Assembly: GCA_021847015.1 (NCBI GenBank) | Contig: JAJZVW010000022.1 | Coordinates: 1 to 52,213 of the forward strand | Direction: 5' to 3' | From: Pseudomonadota bacterium | GTDB lineage: Bacteria > Pseudomonadota > Alphaproteobacteria > Rhodospirillales > Magnetospirillaceae | DNA: 52,213 nt | Shown: positions 16,653 through 23,493 of the stretch, piece after piece | How the letters are laid out: each line of letters starts with the position of its first letter | Numbering within the stretch: the stretch's first letter is position 1 | Notes under the pieces: model-generated | The model's input: the letters and a program-made list of their open reading frames with translations, nothing else | Database searches by the model: none | Told to the model about the DNA's origin: nothing | Translations under genes and position numbers: made by a program

Positions 16653-17369
16653 TCATTTATTCGCGATGGCGACCAGATAGGCGGCGCCGAAGGTGGTAAT
16701 CCGCCCGGCAAGGCGGTCAAAGCGGGCCGTCCACCGCGCCATCAAGCCCCAGGGCGGGTAGAATATCGCGCCCCTGATCCGGCGCACCGTCAATCCCGCT
16801 CGGACGAGTTCGGCCGTGAGAGAGCGGGGATCGACGAAGGAGCTCGCCCGCCACAGCGGCGAGCCTAACCAGCCCCTCACCTTGCGCACCATCGCCCACA
16901 AGCTCCATCGCCCCAGTTCGCCGATCGCCAGAACGCCTCCGGGGCGCAGCACGCGTACCGCCTCCGCCAGGGCTGCCCGACGGTTCCCTACCAGGCATAG
17001 GACGGTGTTGGCGACCACCACGTCGAAGGTGGAATCAAGGAACGGCAGGTGGAGGGCGTCGGCCGCCGCCAATGAGGCCATCGGCGCCCTGGCGCGGGCC
17101 GCGGCCACCATGGCCGGGTCCGCGTCAATTCCCACCACAATGGCCCCGACGTCCGCCAAGCGAGCGATCAGGGCACCGTCTCCGCAGCCGAGGTCAAGGA
17201 CTCGACGCTCGGCCAAAGGGGCGAGCAGATCCATCAGCAGGTCTTGCTCCAGCCTTTCGGTGATGGAGCCGAGGGCAGTACCGCGCCATGCGGCGTAGCG
17301 TTCGGCGCCGACACGGACAGGCGTGTTCGAGACGCCGCAACCGTTTCGGCGCGGGCGTTCCCTCGGCAC
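16653..17369 (-). CDS. SAM-dependent methyltransferase (class I, Methyltransf_11 type)
   Basis: This 238-residue protein starts at GTG 17369, two bases after the DsrE stop. Motif I is VLDLGCGDG, followed by the acidic VVGIDADPAM, then FDVVVANTVLCLVG and RVLRPGGVLAIGELG (motifs II-III). The C-terminal 70 residues, with RGAIFYPPWGLMARW, may form the substrate pocket. It is the last gene of an operon with a DsrE protein, an MFS transporter and a persulfide-dioxygenase-like enzyme. This setting suggests methylation of a thiol, sulfide or metalloid substrate, but the sequence does not identify it. The frame continues upstream through the DsrE gene; the overlap spacing decided the start. Confidence 0.75.
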   Translation of the reverse strand: MPRERPRRNGCGVSNTPVRVGAERYAAWRGTALGSITERLEQDLLMDLLAPLAERRVLDLGCGDGALIARLADVGAIVVGIDADPAMVAAARARAPMASLAAADALHLPFLDSTFDVVVANTVLCLVGNRRAALAEAVRVLRPGGVLAIGELGRWSLWAMVRKVRGWLGSPLWRASSFVDPRSLTAELVRAGLTVRRIRGAIFYPPWGLMARWTARFDRLAGRITTFGAAYLVAIANK

Positions 17370-17371
17370 GG

Positions 17372-17725
17372 TCAGAACACCAGCACCTTGTCGGCTTCCA
17401 ATGTGGCCGCCGACAGGGCGTCCATCGTGCTGCGGCTGGCGCCTTCCATCAGGTCGCCCTCGGCAAGACCGCGCGCGTCCATGCAGGTCCCGCACAATAG
17501 GATGTGACCGCCGCCGCTCGCCACCCGGCGAAGCATCCTTTCCATGTTGTAGAAGCCTTCGGGCGTCTTCTGCCCGGCCTTGGCGCACAGCACCGCATCG
17601 GCCATCAGGAAGACGGTGACCTCGGTATCGGGGGAGCTCTTTTTGACCGCGTGGGCCAAGCGCGACCCGTTGTAGCTGCGCTCGGTGCCGTAGGGCGGGT
17701 CGTTGAGGATGATGAGCACCTTCAT
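17372..17725 (-). CDS. DsrE-family sulfur-relay protein
   Basis: This 117-residue protein starts at the second of two adjacent ATGs (17725; the other ends at 17728), with AAGGAGG 6 nt upstream. It shows the DsrE/YchN fold: strand MKVLIILNDPPYG, helix, strand TEVTVFLMADAV, and the conserved CGTCMDARG containing the cysteine that carries sulfur in DsrE proteins. DsrE-like proteins bind and hand on persulfide sulfur. It overlaps the MFS stop, so the two are coupled, and it sits in an operon with a beta-lactamase-fold persulfide enzyme; a role in handling sulfane sulfur in the cytoplasm is likely. Confidence 0.82.
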   Translation of the reverse strand: MKVLIILNDPPYGTERSYNGSRLAHAVKKSSPDTEVTVFLMADAVLCAKAGQKTPEGFYNMERMLRRVASGGGHILLCGTCMDARGLAEGDLMEGASRSTMDALSAATLEADKVLVF

Positions 17726-19029
17726 CATACACCTCCTTGCGGGCTCTCCATGGCGGCAGCCAGCCGGGGATGGGTTTCCTCGGCGCGGATCGCCACCCAG
17801 GTGCCGGAGCCAACCAATACGATAGCGGCGAACCAAAACGCCGCGTCGATCCCAGTGCTCCACTGGGCGACAATTCCCAAAACGAGAGCGCCGATAGCAT
17901 AGCCCGTATCGCGCCAGTAGCGATAGGTCCCCAGGGCGGAGCCGCGCCAGTCCGGGTGGGAAATGTCGGCCACTGCGGCAATCAGATTGGGATAAAGCAG
18001 CGCCATGCCCACGCCCATCACGGCTGCCGCTCCCGCCCAGGCGGTCGTGCCATCCAGGAACGGCACCGCCGCGATCCCGGCTGCGAGCAGCCAAAGGCCG
18101 GCGATGATGGGCGTCCGGCGTCCGATGGCGTCGGAGAGCGGCCCGGTCCAGAGTTGCGACGCGCCCCACACGAAGCCGTAAATGCCGGTGATCCATCCGG
18201 TTTGGATAACGGACAGGCCGTGCCGGTGCAGGAACAGGGGAAACAGGACCCACAGCAACGCGTCGGCGACCTTGTTGGCGGCTCCGGCTTGGCACAGTGC
18301 CGAGAATGTCGGGTGTCGGAAGGAAACCAGCGTGAAGATCTCCCGCGTGCCGGGACGGGACGAGACGCCGGCGACGAAGCGGGGGCGGTGGCCGTTATAG
18401 GTTCCGTTGGCGTGTTGGCGGCTTTCGGCCTTCGCCCAGGGCAGGGTTTCCCGGATGAACAACAGCGCCGTGATCACGGCCGTGATGATGACCGCCAAAC
18501 CGAAACCCAGCAGGGCGGTGCGCGGGCCGTAGCGGTCGCTGAGATAGGCGGTAACGATGCCGGCCACCGCCACGGCGGCATAGCCCGCGAACTCGTTGAC
18601 GCCGGTGGCGAAGCCCCGTTGGTCGGCGCGGGTGATGTCGACCTTGCTGGTGACGGTCATCGACCACGCGAAGCCCTGGTTGATGCCCAGAAAGACATTT
18701 GCCGCCACTACCCAACCCCATCCCGGCGCGAAATAGATCAGGAAAGGGATGGGAAACGCGGCCAGCCAGCCCAACAAAAGGACTTTCTTGCGCCCGATGC
18801 GCTCGGACAGCCGACCGGCCATGAAGTTCAGGATGCCTTTGACGAAGCCGAACGAAATCACGAACGACATCAGGAACAGGAACGACCCCGGAGGCACGCC
18901 GAAATCCTTGCCGGCCATCGTCGGCAGCACGTTGCGCTCCATGCCGATGATCAGACCCACGAAAAAGACCTGGATCATCTGCTGGATGAACTGCCCGAGA
19001 TTGGCCCGAATGCCGTGGGTGAGTTCCAT
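17725..19029 (-). CDS. MFS transporter of the sulfur-type operon
   Basis: This 434-residue protein starts at ATG 19029, 4 nt after the upstream stop. About twelve hydrophobic segments are visible. The motif GRLSERIGRKKVLLLGWL (cytoplasmic loop 2-3) and GPLSDAIGRRTPIIAGLW (loop 8-9) are the MFS signature in both halves. The substrate is unknown. In comparable ArsR/persulfide-dioxygenase operons the membrane partner is usually a TauE/YeeE-type sulfur permease; here an MFS protein takes that place. A fragment of a second copy of such a gene lies at 20611-20773, across the ArsR gene. Confidence 0.8.
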   Translation of the reverse strand: MELTHGIRANLGQFIQQMIQVFFVGLIIGMERNVLPTMAGKDFGVPPGSFLFLMSFVISFGFVKGILNFMAGRLSERIGRKKVLLLGWLAAFPIPFLIYFAPGWGWVVAANVFLGINQGFAWSMTVTSKVDITRADQRGFATGVNEFAGYAAVAVAGIVTAYLSDRYGPRTALLGFGLAVIITAVITALLFIRETLPWAKAESRQHANGTYNGHRPRFVAGVSSRPGTREIFTLVSFRHPTFSALCQAGAANKVADALLWVLFPLFLHRHGLSVIQTGWITGIYGFVWGASQLWTGPLSDAIGRRTPIIAGLWLLAAGIAAVPFLDGTTAWAGAAAVMGVGMALLYPNLIAAVADISHPDWRGSALGTYRYWRDTGYAIGALVLGIVAQWSTGIDAAFWFAAIVLVGSGTWVAIRAEETHPRLAAAMESPQGGV

Positions 19030-19033
19030 CCGC

Positions 19034-19768
19034 TTAAGCCCCGGCCACATTGAAGGCCACGATCCGGTCCATGTCGGTCGGACGCGGCGGAATCTCGCCG
19101 GTCAGGAATTCAACGAAGCCCGCCTTATCCAGCGACAGGCCGGGGTTCCACAGCTTCTCGAAACCGATGGTCGAGGACGGCTTGCCCGACAGGCCCGCGC
19201 CGCAGACGCTTCCCGCCTGATGGCCGGGGAAGATTTCGACGGAATCGGGAAGGCACAGCAGCTTCGAGTGAATGCTGTCGTAAAGCTGGCCTGCCATCTC
19301 CTTTTCCCGGCCGAGCAGGTCCGGCCGGCCGGCGGCACCGACGAACAGGGTGTCCCCCGTCACCACGAACCACGGCGCTTCGGCGCGCCGCTTGTCGGTC
19401 ACCAGCAGGCAGATGCTGTCGGGCGTATGGCCGGGGGTATGGAGCACCTGCCCCGTGACGTTGCCGATGTCGAGCATCTGGCCGTCACTCAGGGGGCTGA
19501 AGTCGAATTTGACCCGTCCCGCATTCGCCTCATGCAGGCAATAGGGCGCCCCCACCATCTCCGCCAGTTTCTTGCAGCCGGAATAGTGGTCGGCGTGGAC
19601 GTGGGTGTCGATCACGTAATTGATGGTGACGTTGGCTTCCTGCGCCTGCTGGATGAACCACTCCTCGTCGCCCGCCACCACGTCGACCGCGACCGATTTG
19701 GCCTTGCCGCCGCAGCCGAAAAAATACGACAGCGATGACGCCTTGGTGGACAACTGCTTGAAGAACAT
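19034..19768 (-). CDS. Metallo-beta-lactamase-fold hydrolase, probable persulfide dioxygenase
   Basis: This 244-residue protein starts at ATG 19768 behind GGAGCG. The metal motif is THVHADH (H56, H58, D60, H61), followed by LHTPGHTPDS, TGDTLFVG and IFPGHQ, the set found in ETHE1/Blh persulfide dioxygenases, which oxidise glutathione persulfide to sulfite using a single iron. The presence of an upstream ArsR-rhodanese regulator and a DsrE protein supports this over a glyoxalase II or lactonase role. It is the first gene of the operon, reading away from the operator at 19781-19808. Confidence 0.8.
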   Translation of the reverse strand: MFFKQLSTKASSLSYFFGCGGKAKSVAVDVVAGDEEWFIQQAQEANVTINYVIDTHVHADHYSGCKKLAEMVGAPYCLHEANAGRVKFDFSPLSDGQMLDIGNVTGQVLHTPGHTPDSICLLVTDKRRAEAPWFVVTGDTLFVGAAGRPDLLGREKEMAGQLYDSIHSKLLCLPDSVEIFPGHQAGSVCGAGLSGKPSSTIGFEKLWNPGLSLDKAGFVEFLTGEIPPRPTDMDRIVAFNVAGA

Positions 19769-19780
19769 GCTCGCGCTCCA

Positions 19781-19808
19781 TATCATTCAATTGAGTAATT
19801 GAATGATA
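19781..19808. promoter_or_regulatory. Perfect operator between the persulfide-type operon and its ArsR regulator
   Basis: TATCATTCAATT (19781-19792) and AATTGAATGATA (19797-19808) form a perfect 12-bp inverted repeat around GAGT. It contains ATTC and GAAT half-sites like those bound by the sulfide-responsive ArsR proteins BigR and SqrR, although the spacing here is wider (12 bp). It lies 13 nt before the hydrolase start and 97 nt before the regulator start, so one bound dimer could repress both. Confidence 0.8.
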
Positions 19809-19904
19809 GTTGGCGAGGCGCGCGGCGTCAAGAGGCCCACATTGTTGACCGGCGCCCATCGGCGCCCTTATTTAAGGAGCGGCTTGAATGTCAGGGGTAT
19901 AACC

Positions 19905-20576
19905 GTGTCGGCCAGGGTGAGCCCGAAGCTGTTGATGCTGGAACAGTTCGCCACCGTCGCGAAAGCGCTCTCCAGCGCTCCTCGCCTCGATCTCCTCGAA
20001 CTTCTCGCCCAAGGCGAGCGCAGCGTCGACAGCCTGGCCAACGCCGCCGGCCTGTCCGTCGCCAACACCTCGCAGCATCTCAAGGTGCTGCGCCGCGTGG
20101 GGCTGGTGGTCTCGCGCAAGAGCGGTCCCCACGTTCTCTATTCCTTGCCGGACGACGATGTTCTGACCCTGCTTGCCGCTTTGCGGCGCACCGCCGAGCG
20201 CCACGTCGCCGAGGTCGATCGGGTGGTGCGGGGCTATTTCCATGAAAAGGATTCACTGGAGGCCGTATCGCGCGAAGAGCTGGTGGCGCGAATGAGGGAC
20301 GGCCTTGTGACCGTGCTGGATGTGCGTCCGCCGGAGGAATACGCCTCGGGCCATCTTCCCGGCAGTGTGAACATTCCCCTTAAGGACCTGAAGCGCCGTC
20401 TCGGCGAGCTTCCGGAAAAGACCGAAGTCGTAGCCTATTGCCGGGGACCGTATTGCGTCCTGGCCTATGAAGCCGTTTCCGCGCTCCGCGAGCAGGGACG
20501 CGCGGTGCGGCGCATGGAGGACGGCTTTCCCGAATGGCGTGCAGCCGGACTGCCGGTGGAGACGGAGGACGGCTGA
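19905..20576 (+). CDS. ArsR-type repressor fused to a rhodanese domain
   Basis: This 223-residue protein starts at GTG 19905, 6 nt after AGGGGT; GTG 19917 and ATG 19935 are alternatives. The N-terminal winged helix (about 10-90) has the ArsR recognition pattern GLSVANTSQHLKVLRRVGLV and no metal-binding CxC motif. Residues 120-220 are a rhodanese domain with VLDVRPPEEYASGHLPGS and the active-site loop CRGPYC (C179 and C184). Such fusions sense reactive sulfur. It is divergent from the four-gene operon across a strong palindrome, which suggests de-repression when the rhodanese cysteine is persulfidated. That mechanism is inferred. Confidence 0.85.
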   Translation: MSARVSPKLLMLEQFATVAKALSSAPRLDLLELLAQGERSVDSLANAAGLSVANTSQHLKVLRRVGLVVSRKSGPHVLYSLPDDDVLTLLAALRRTAERHVAEVDRVVRGYFHEKDSLEAVSREELVARMRDGLVTVLDVRPPEEYASGHLPGSVNIPLKDLKRRLGELPEKTEVVAYCRGPYCVLAYEAVSALREQGRAVRRMEDGFPEWRAAGLPVETEDG

Positions 20577-20610
20577 TCCTCTAAGGCCGTCACGTTGCAT
20601 CTGCCGAGGC

Positions 20611-20773
20611 AGTATCCCGGGCGGGATTGAGCCGGGGGTGGGTTTCCTTGGCGCGAAGCGCCACCCAGGCCCCGATCCCGTTAGGACGGCGGCGGCGAAC
20701 CAGAACGCGGCGTCGAGGCCGGTGCCCCATTGGGCCACCGAACCCAGCACCAGGGCGCCGATACCGCTTTGAT
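20611..20773 (-). pseudogene. C-terminal fragment of a second MFS transporter gene
   Basis: On the minus strand this reads GIGALVLGSVAQWGTGLDAA followed by FWFAAAVLTGSG, closely matching the end of the MFS gene at 17725-19029 (AIGALVLGIVAQWSTGIDAA). After that the frame shifts (PGWRFAPRKP against TWVAIRAEET). Only about 55 codons remain, cut at the left boundary of the insertion sequence. It shows that a second transporter copy once stood on the other side of the ArsR gene. Confidence 0.75.
20764..20773. repeat. Left copy of the target-site duplication
   Basis: CCGCTTTGAT at 20764-20773 recurs at 21809-21818 on the other side of the insertion sequence. The IS1595 family usually gives 8 bp (GCTTTGAT); the extra CC may be chance or part of the element end. 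Confidence 0.65.
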
Positions 20774-21808
20774 GGCTTATCCCCCAGCCTCCGGGGCCAC
20801 GATATGTGGGTGAAGGAAGGCGCAGGATGCGGTAGAACATATCGTGAATATCACCACATCGGAGGTGTGCGCCATGGCCAACTTTCCCCGTTCCGTGCTG
20901 GAGTTCCAGCGGCAGTTTCCGGACGAAGCCGCGTGTGCCGCATGGCTGGCGGCGGCGCGCTGGCCGGACGGTTTCCGGTGCCCGGTGTGCGGCCATGACC
21001 ATGCCTGGGAACTGGACACCAAGGCATGGACCTACGAATGCAGCAGGTGCCGACGCCAGACGTCGGTGACGGCCGGGACGGTGATGCACGGCTCAAAACT
21101 GCCGCTGACGGTGTGGTTCTGGGCTGCCTATCTGATGGCCACCCACTCCAACGGCATCTCGGCCCGGCAGATGTGGCGGCAACTGGGGCTGGGCTCCTAC
21201 AAGAGCGCCTGGCTGCTGTGCGCCAAGCTGCGCCGGGCCATGGTAAACCCCGCTCGCGCCCTGTTGTCGGGCGTGGTCGAGATCGACGAAACCCAGATTT
21301 CCTACCGCACCAAGGACGATCCGGTCGCAGGCGGCGGCGGTCGCAGCCCCGAGGGCAAGATGCAGGTGGTGGTCGCCGTCGAGGTGACCGAGAACAACGC
21401 GCCAGGCCGCCTGCGCCTCGGCGTGATCCCCGACGCCTCGTCGGCCAGCCTGCATCCGTTCATCAAGGGTAACGTCGCCGCAGGCGCCACCCTGAAGACT
21501 GATGGCTGGAGCGCCTACCCGGGCGTTCCAGGCTACAAGCACGAGCCCCACGTCGTCGGCAAGATGGCCGCCCACATTGTCCTGCCCTGGGTCCACCGCG
21601 TCATCTCCAACCTCAAGACCTGGGGGCTCGGCGTCTACCACGGCCTACGCCGCCAGCATCTCCAATCCTACCTCGACGAATTCGTCTTCCGCTTCAACCG
21701 ACGCAAGACGCCTCATGCTGCCTTCCGCTCTCTGCTGGGCATCGGCACAGCCATCCAGCCGCTCACCTACAAGATGCTGATCGCGGCGGAAGCAAGGGGA
21801 TAAGCCGC
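20774..21808 (+). mobile_element. Insertion sequence of the IS1595 family (ISXO2-like), about 1.03 kb
   Basis: The element is bounded by GGCTTATCCCC (20774-20784) and its exact complement GGGGATAAGCC (21796-21806), which contains the transposase stop codon. It carries a single transposase gene and is flanked by a repeat of the target. The intact frame, perfect 11-bp ends and clean target duplication point to a recent insertion. The exact right end is uncertain by about 2-4 bp. Confidence 0.8.
20874..21803 (+). CDS. IS1595-family transposase
   Basis: This protein of 309 residues starts at ATG 20874 (an in-frame ATG at 20844 is possible). It has an N-terminal zinc ribbon (CPVCGHDHAW and CSRCRRQ) followed by TSVTAGTVMHGSKLPLTVWF, typical of ISXO2-like transposases. 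The catalytic core contains VVEIDETQISYR (first Asp), LKTDGWSAYP (second Asp) and, after the sequence HEPHVVGKMA, the region NLKTWGLGVYHGLRRQHLQS, where the family has its third acidic residue or Asn. It appears complete and could be active. Confidence 0.88.
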   Translation: MANFPRSVLEFQRQFPDEAACAAWLAAARWPDGFRCPVCGHDHAWELDTKAWTYECSRCRRQTSVTAGTVMHGSKLPLTVWFWAAYLMATHSNGISARQMWRQLGLGSYKSAWLLCAKLRRAMVNPARALLSGVVEIDETQISYRTKDDPVAGGGGRSPEGKMQVVVAVEVTENNAPGRLRLGVIPDASSASLHPFIKGNVAAGATLKTDGWSAYPGVPGYKHEPHVVGKMAAHIVLPWVHRVISNLKTWGLGVYHGLRRQHLQSYLDEFVFRFNRRKTPHAAFRSLLGIGTAIQPLTYKMLIAAEARG

Positions 21809-21818
21809 CCGCTTTGAT
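21809..21818. repeat. Right copy of the target-site duplication
   Basis: CCGCTTTGAT matches 20764-20773 exactly. Confidence 0.65.
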
Positions 21819-22113
21819 TGAGGCGTGGCTTGACCGTCTGATGGAAGCGCCGAGCATCGAGGCGTTGTTCAGCGCCACGAATTGAATGGGTGTTCCGACG
21901 CGCCAGCGGGTGCTGACGGCACCAGCAAGTGATTGATTCCATTATGGAGAGGGTTAGGCGGCGGTTCCCTTTCCTACGCCAATCCAATAAATTCCTGAAA
22001 TCAATGTGTTGGCGCTACACCGCCGCGCTATTGCGTGCCCGCGAGCGGCGCCCTTCCTCACAGAATTGAGTGCACTGGAGGCTCTTGCAAAATTCGAGAG
22101 CCTCACTGTCACC
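21819..22113. other. Intergenic region without a supported gene
   Basis: Just right of the insertion sequence a plus-strand frame ends at TGA 21883-21885 after EAWLDRLMEAPSIEALFSAT, which could be the tail of a broken gene but has no start or family. The remainder shows no coding signature. Confidence 0.4.
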
Positions 22114-22156
22114 GAGAGCTGGCCGGATTCGTTTGGACAGATTCCGGCCAGCTCTC
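22114..22156 (-). terminator. Long hairpin at the end of the CBS-domain gene
   Basis: GAGAGCTGGCCGGA (22114-22127) and TCCGGCCAGCTCTC (22143-22156) form a perfect 14-bp stem with a 15-nt loop. It touches the CBS gene stop codon. No T-run follows on either strand, so it may act as an RNA-stabilising 3' hairpin rather than a standard intrinsic terminator. Confidence 0.6.
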
Positions 22157-22527
22157 TATCCCGCCAAGGCAAGCCGGCACAGGGAAACCACGCCGAGCAC
22201 GCGGCCATCATCGACGACGGGAATATGCCCCCCTTTCTCAAGCATCATGCTGCGCACTGTCTTGACGGAGGTCCACGGTGAAATGGTGACCGGATTCTGG
22301 GTCATCACATCGCCGATGTCGGTGGTATCGGGATTACGACGGCTGGCGCCAAAGAAACGCAAGACATCGCGTTCTGTGAAAACGCCGAGCAGTTGGCCTT
22401 CCTCGACGATCACCACGGCGCCCACTCCCTGATGGTGCATGGCTCTTACGGCGTACCGCACGGAGAAGGTAGGCGCCACCTGAACCGGCTGTATGCCCGC
22501 GATCAGATCCTGGATCAATATCTGCAT
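22156..22527 (-). CDS. CBS-domain pair protein
   Basis: This 123-residue protein consists of two CBS motifs: residues 1-60 with VGAVVIVEEGQLLGVFTERD and residues 65-122 with MLEKGGHIPVVDDGRVLGVV. There is no fused enzyme, channel or DNA-binding domain. Stand-alone CBS pairs bind adenosyl ligands (AMP, ATP, SAM, NADH) and modulate a partner protein or report energy state. GGGGGTAAG lies 3-12 nt before the ATG. No obvious partner gene is adjacent; it lies between the metal/sulfur island and the AT-rich segment. Confidence 0.85.
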   Translation of the reverse strand: MQILIQDLIAGIQPVQVAPTFSVRYAVRAMHHQGVGAVVIVEEGQLLGVFTERDVLRFFGASRRNPDTTDIGDVMTQNPVTISPWTSVKTVRSMMLEKGGHIPVVDDGRVLGVVSLCRLALAG

Positions 22528-22922
22528 CGTCTTACCCCCAAGCCTGCCGTGTCAGAGCGGCTCCGGATGTTCGATCCTTTTATCTTCGGGATGAAAAGGC
22601 GGGTAAGCACTTTCTATCCTCGGAAGGCTCGGGATGCGGATCCAACCATGCCGATCGGCCCGCGGCCTCGTCAATCGCCCGAAAGGAAATAAGGACGGCC
22701 CGGATATGAGCATTTCCCAAGCGCGCCATGAGTTGTAGAATATGGCAATACGCCGATACACCAAATGTCTGAATTACACGCTTCACATATAATTGTAATG
22801 TGATTTGAGATTATCGTTCCATCGGAGTTGTTCTGCAGTATGGTTTTTATAAATAGCATTTTATGTTATTAATTGCTTTGGTTTATTGTTATTTTGCTGA
22901 ATGATTTTTGGGAAGAACGGGG
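22528..22922. other. Intergenic region with an AT-rich segment
   Basis: The right half (about 22740-22920) is strikingly AT-rich against the GC-rich surroundings, with runs such as GGTTTTTATAAATAGC and GGTTTATTGTTATTTTGC. It probably contains promoter elements for the small ORF at 22923 or is foreign DNA. No gene is supported. Confidence 0.5.
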
Positions 22923-23093
22923 ATGAGTAACAATAATTGGCTGGAGCAATGTGCGAAGCGGTTTCTTGAACTCGGCTGTCCGATGCCGGTTGCGACCGAA
23001 TGCGGCTTTATCCCCCTTGAGACCCCGATGGAGTGCGACGGAAGCGAGAATGAAACCTCGTCTTACCGGCGGGCTGAGGAACGCGACGTTTAG
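22923..23093 (+). CDS. Small ORF of 56 residues, unknown
   Basis: ATG 22923 follows GGAAGAACGGGG and opens a 56-codon frame (MSNNNWLEQCAKRFLELGCP...) ending at TAG 23091-23093. The product has four Cys and an acidic second half (ETPMECDGSENETSS). It starts right after the AT-rich segment, which has promoter-like composition, and is followed by two large inverted repeats. No family is recognised. Coding is plausible but not proven. Confidence 0.4.
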   Translation: MSNNNWLEQCAKRFLELGCPMPVATECGFIPLETPMECDGSENETSSYRRAEERDV

Positions 23094-23141
23094 CCTGCCG
23101 GGGGCGCGCTCCCACCGGCGGGCCAAACCGTTGCGGAGCTA

Positions 23142-23193
23142 GTGCACCGACACATTCGGAAGGTGCACCGACCTTCCGAATGTGTCGGTGCAC
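23142..23193. repeat. Perfect 23-bp inverted repeat with three copies of GTGCACCGAC
   Basis: Arms at 23142-23164 and 23171-23193 are exact complements around a 6-nt spacer (GCACCG). The decamer GTGCACCGAC occurs at 23142-23151 and again across the centre at 23163-23172, and inverted at 23184-23193. No T-run follows, so it is not a standard terminator. Confidence 0.9.
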
Positions 23194-23212
23194 AATTCAT
23201 TGATTTTGTGGG

Positions 23213-23263
23213 CCGATTCACCCGACAAAAGGTTCAAGCCTTTGAACCTTTTGTCGGGATCGG
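23213..23263. repeat. Second perfect inverted repeat, 17-bp arms
   Basis: CCCGACAAAAGGTTCAA (23221-23237) and TTGAACCTTTTGTCGGG (23242-23258) pair exactly around GCCT. Outside them CCGAT (23213-23217) and ATCGG (23259-23263) extend the stem past a 3-nt bulge. It lies 28 nt after the first repeat and about 230 nt before the thiolase gene. Confidence 0.9.
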
Positions 23264-23493
23264 ACCACTAGGGAGGGGTGACCGCAATATGGATGGCCCG
23301 TGCCCAAAGACGGGAACGCAATGGCTGTTGGGGCTGAATTGGCGGCTTAGTCCGTGACACTCTATCCCACATTCACCAAGCCAATCCGGCCCCCATGCCG
23401 CAAGCCACGGTCGTCTACGGCGCCTTGCCGGTGGCGGCTCTCCGGTTTTTAGCCTCGGCATCCGCCCAACCAACAAAATGAAGGAGTTAGGTC

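Noticed and set aside
21811-21885. A plus-strand frame ending in LMEAPSIEALFSAT next to the IS right end
   Set aside because: Too short, no start and no recognisable family; mentioned only as a possible broken gene.
23142-23263. A retron or CRISPR-like interpretation of the two inverted repeats
   Set aside because: No reverse transcriptase or Cas gene is near, and repeats are not regularly spaced.
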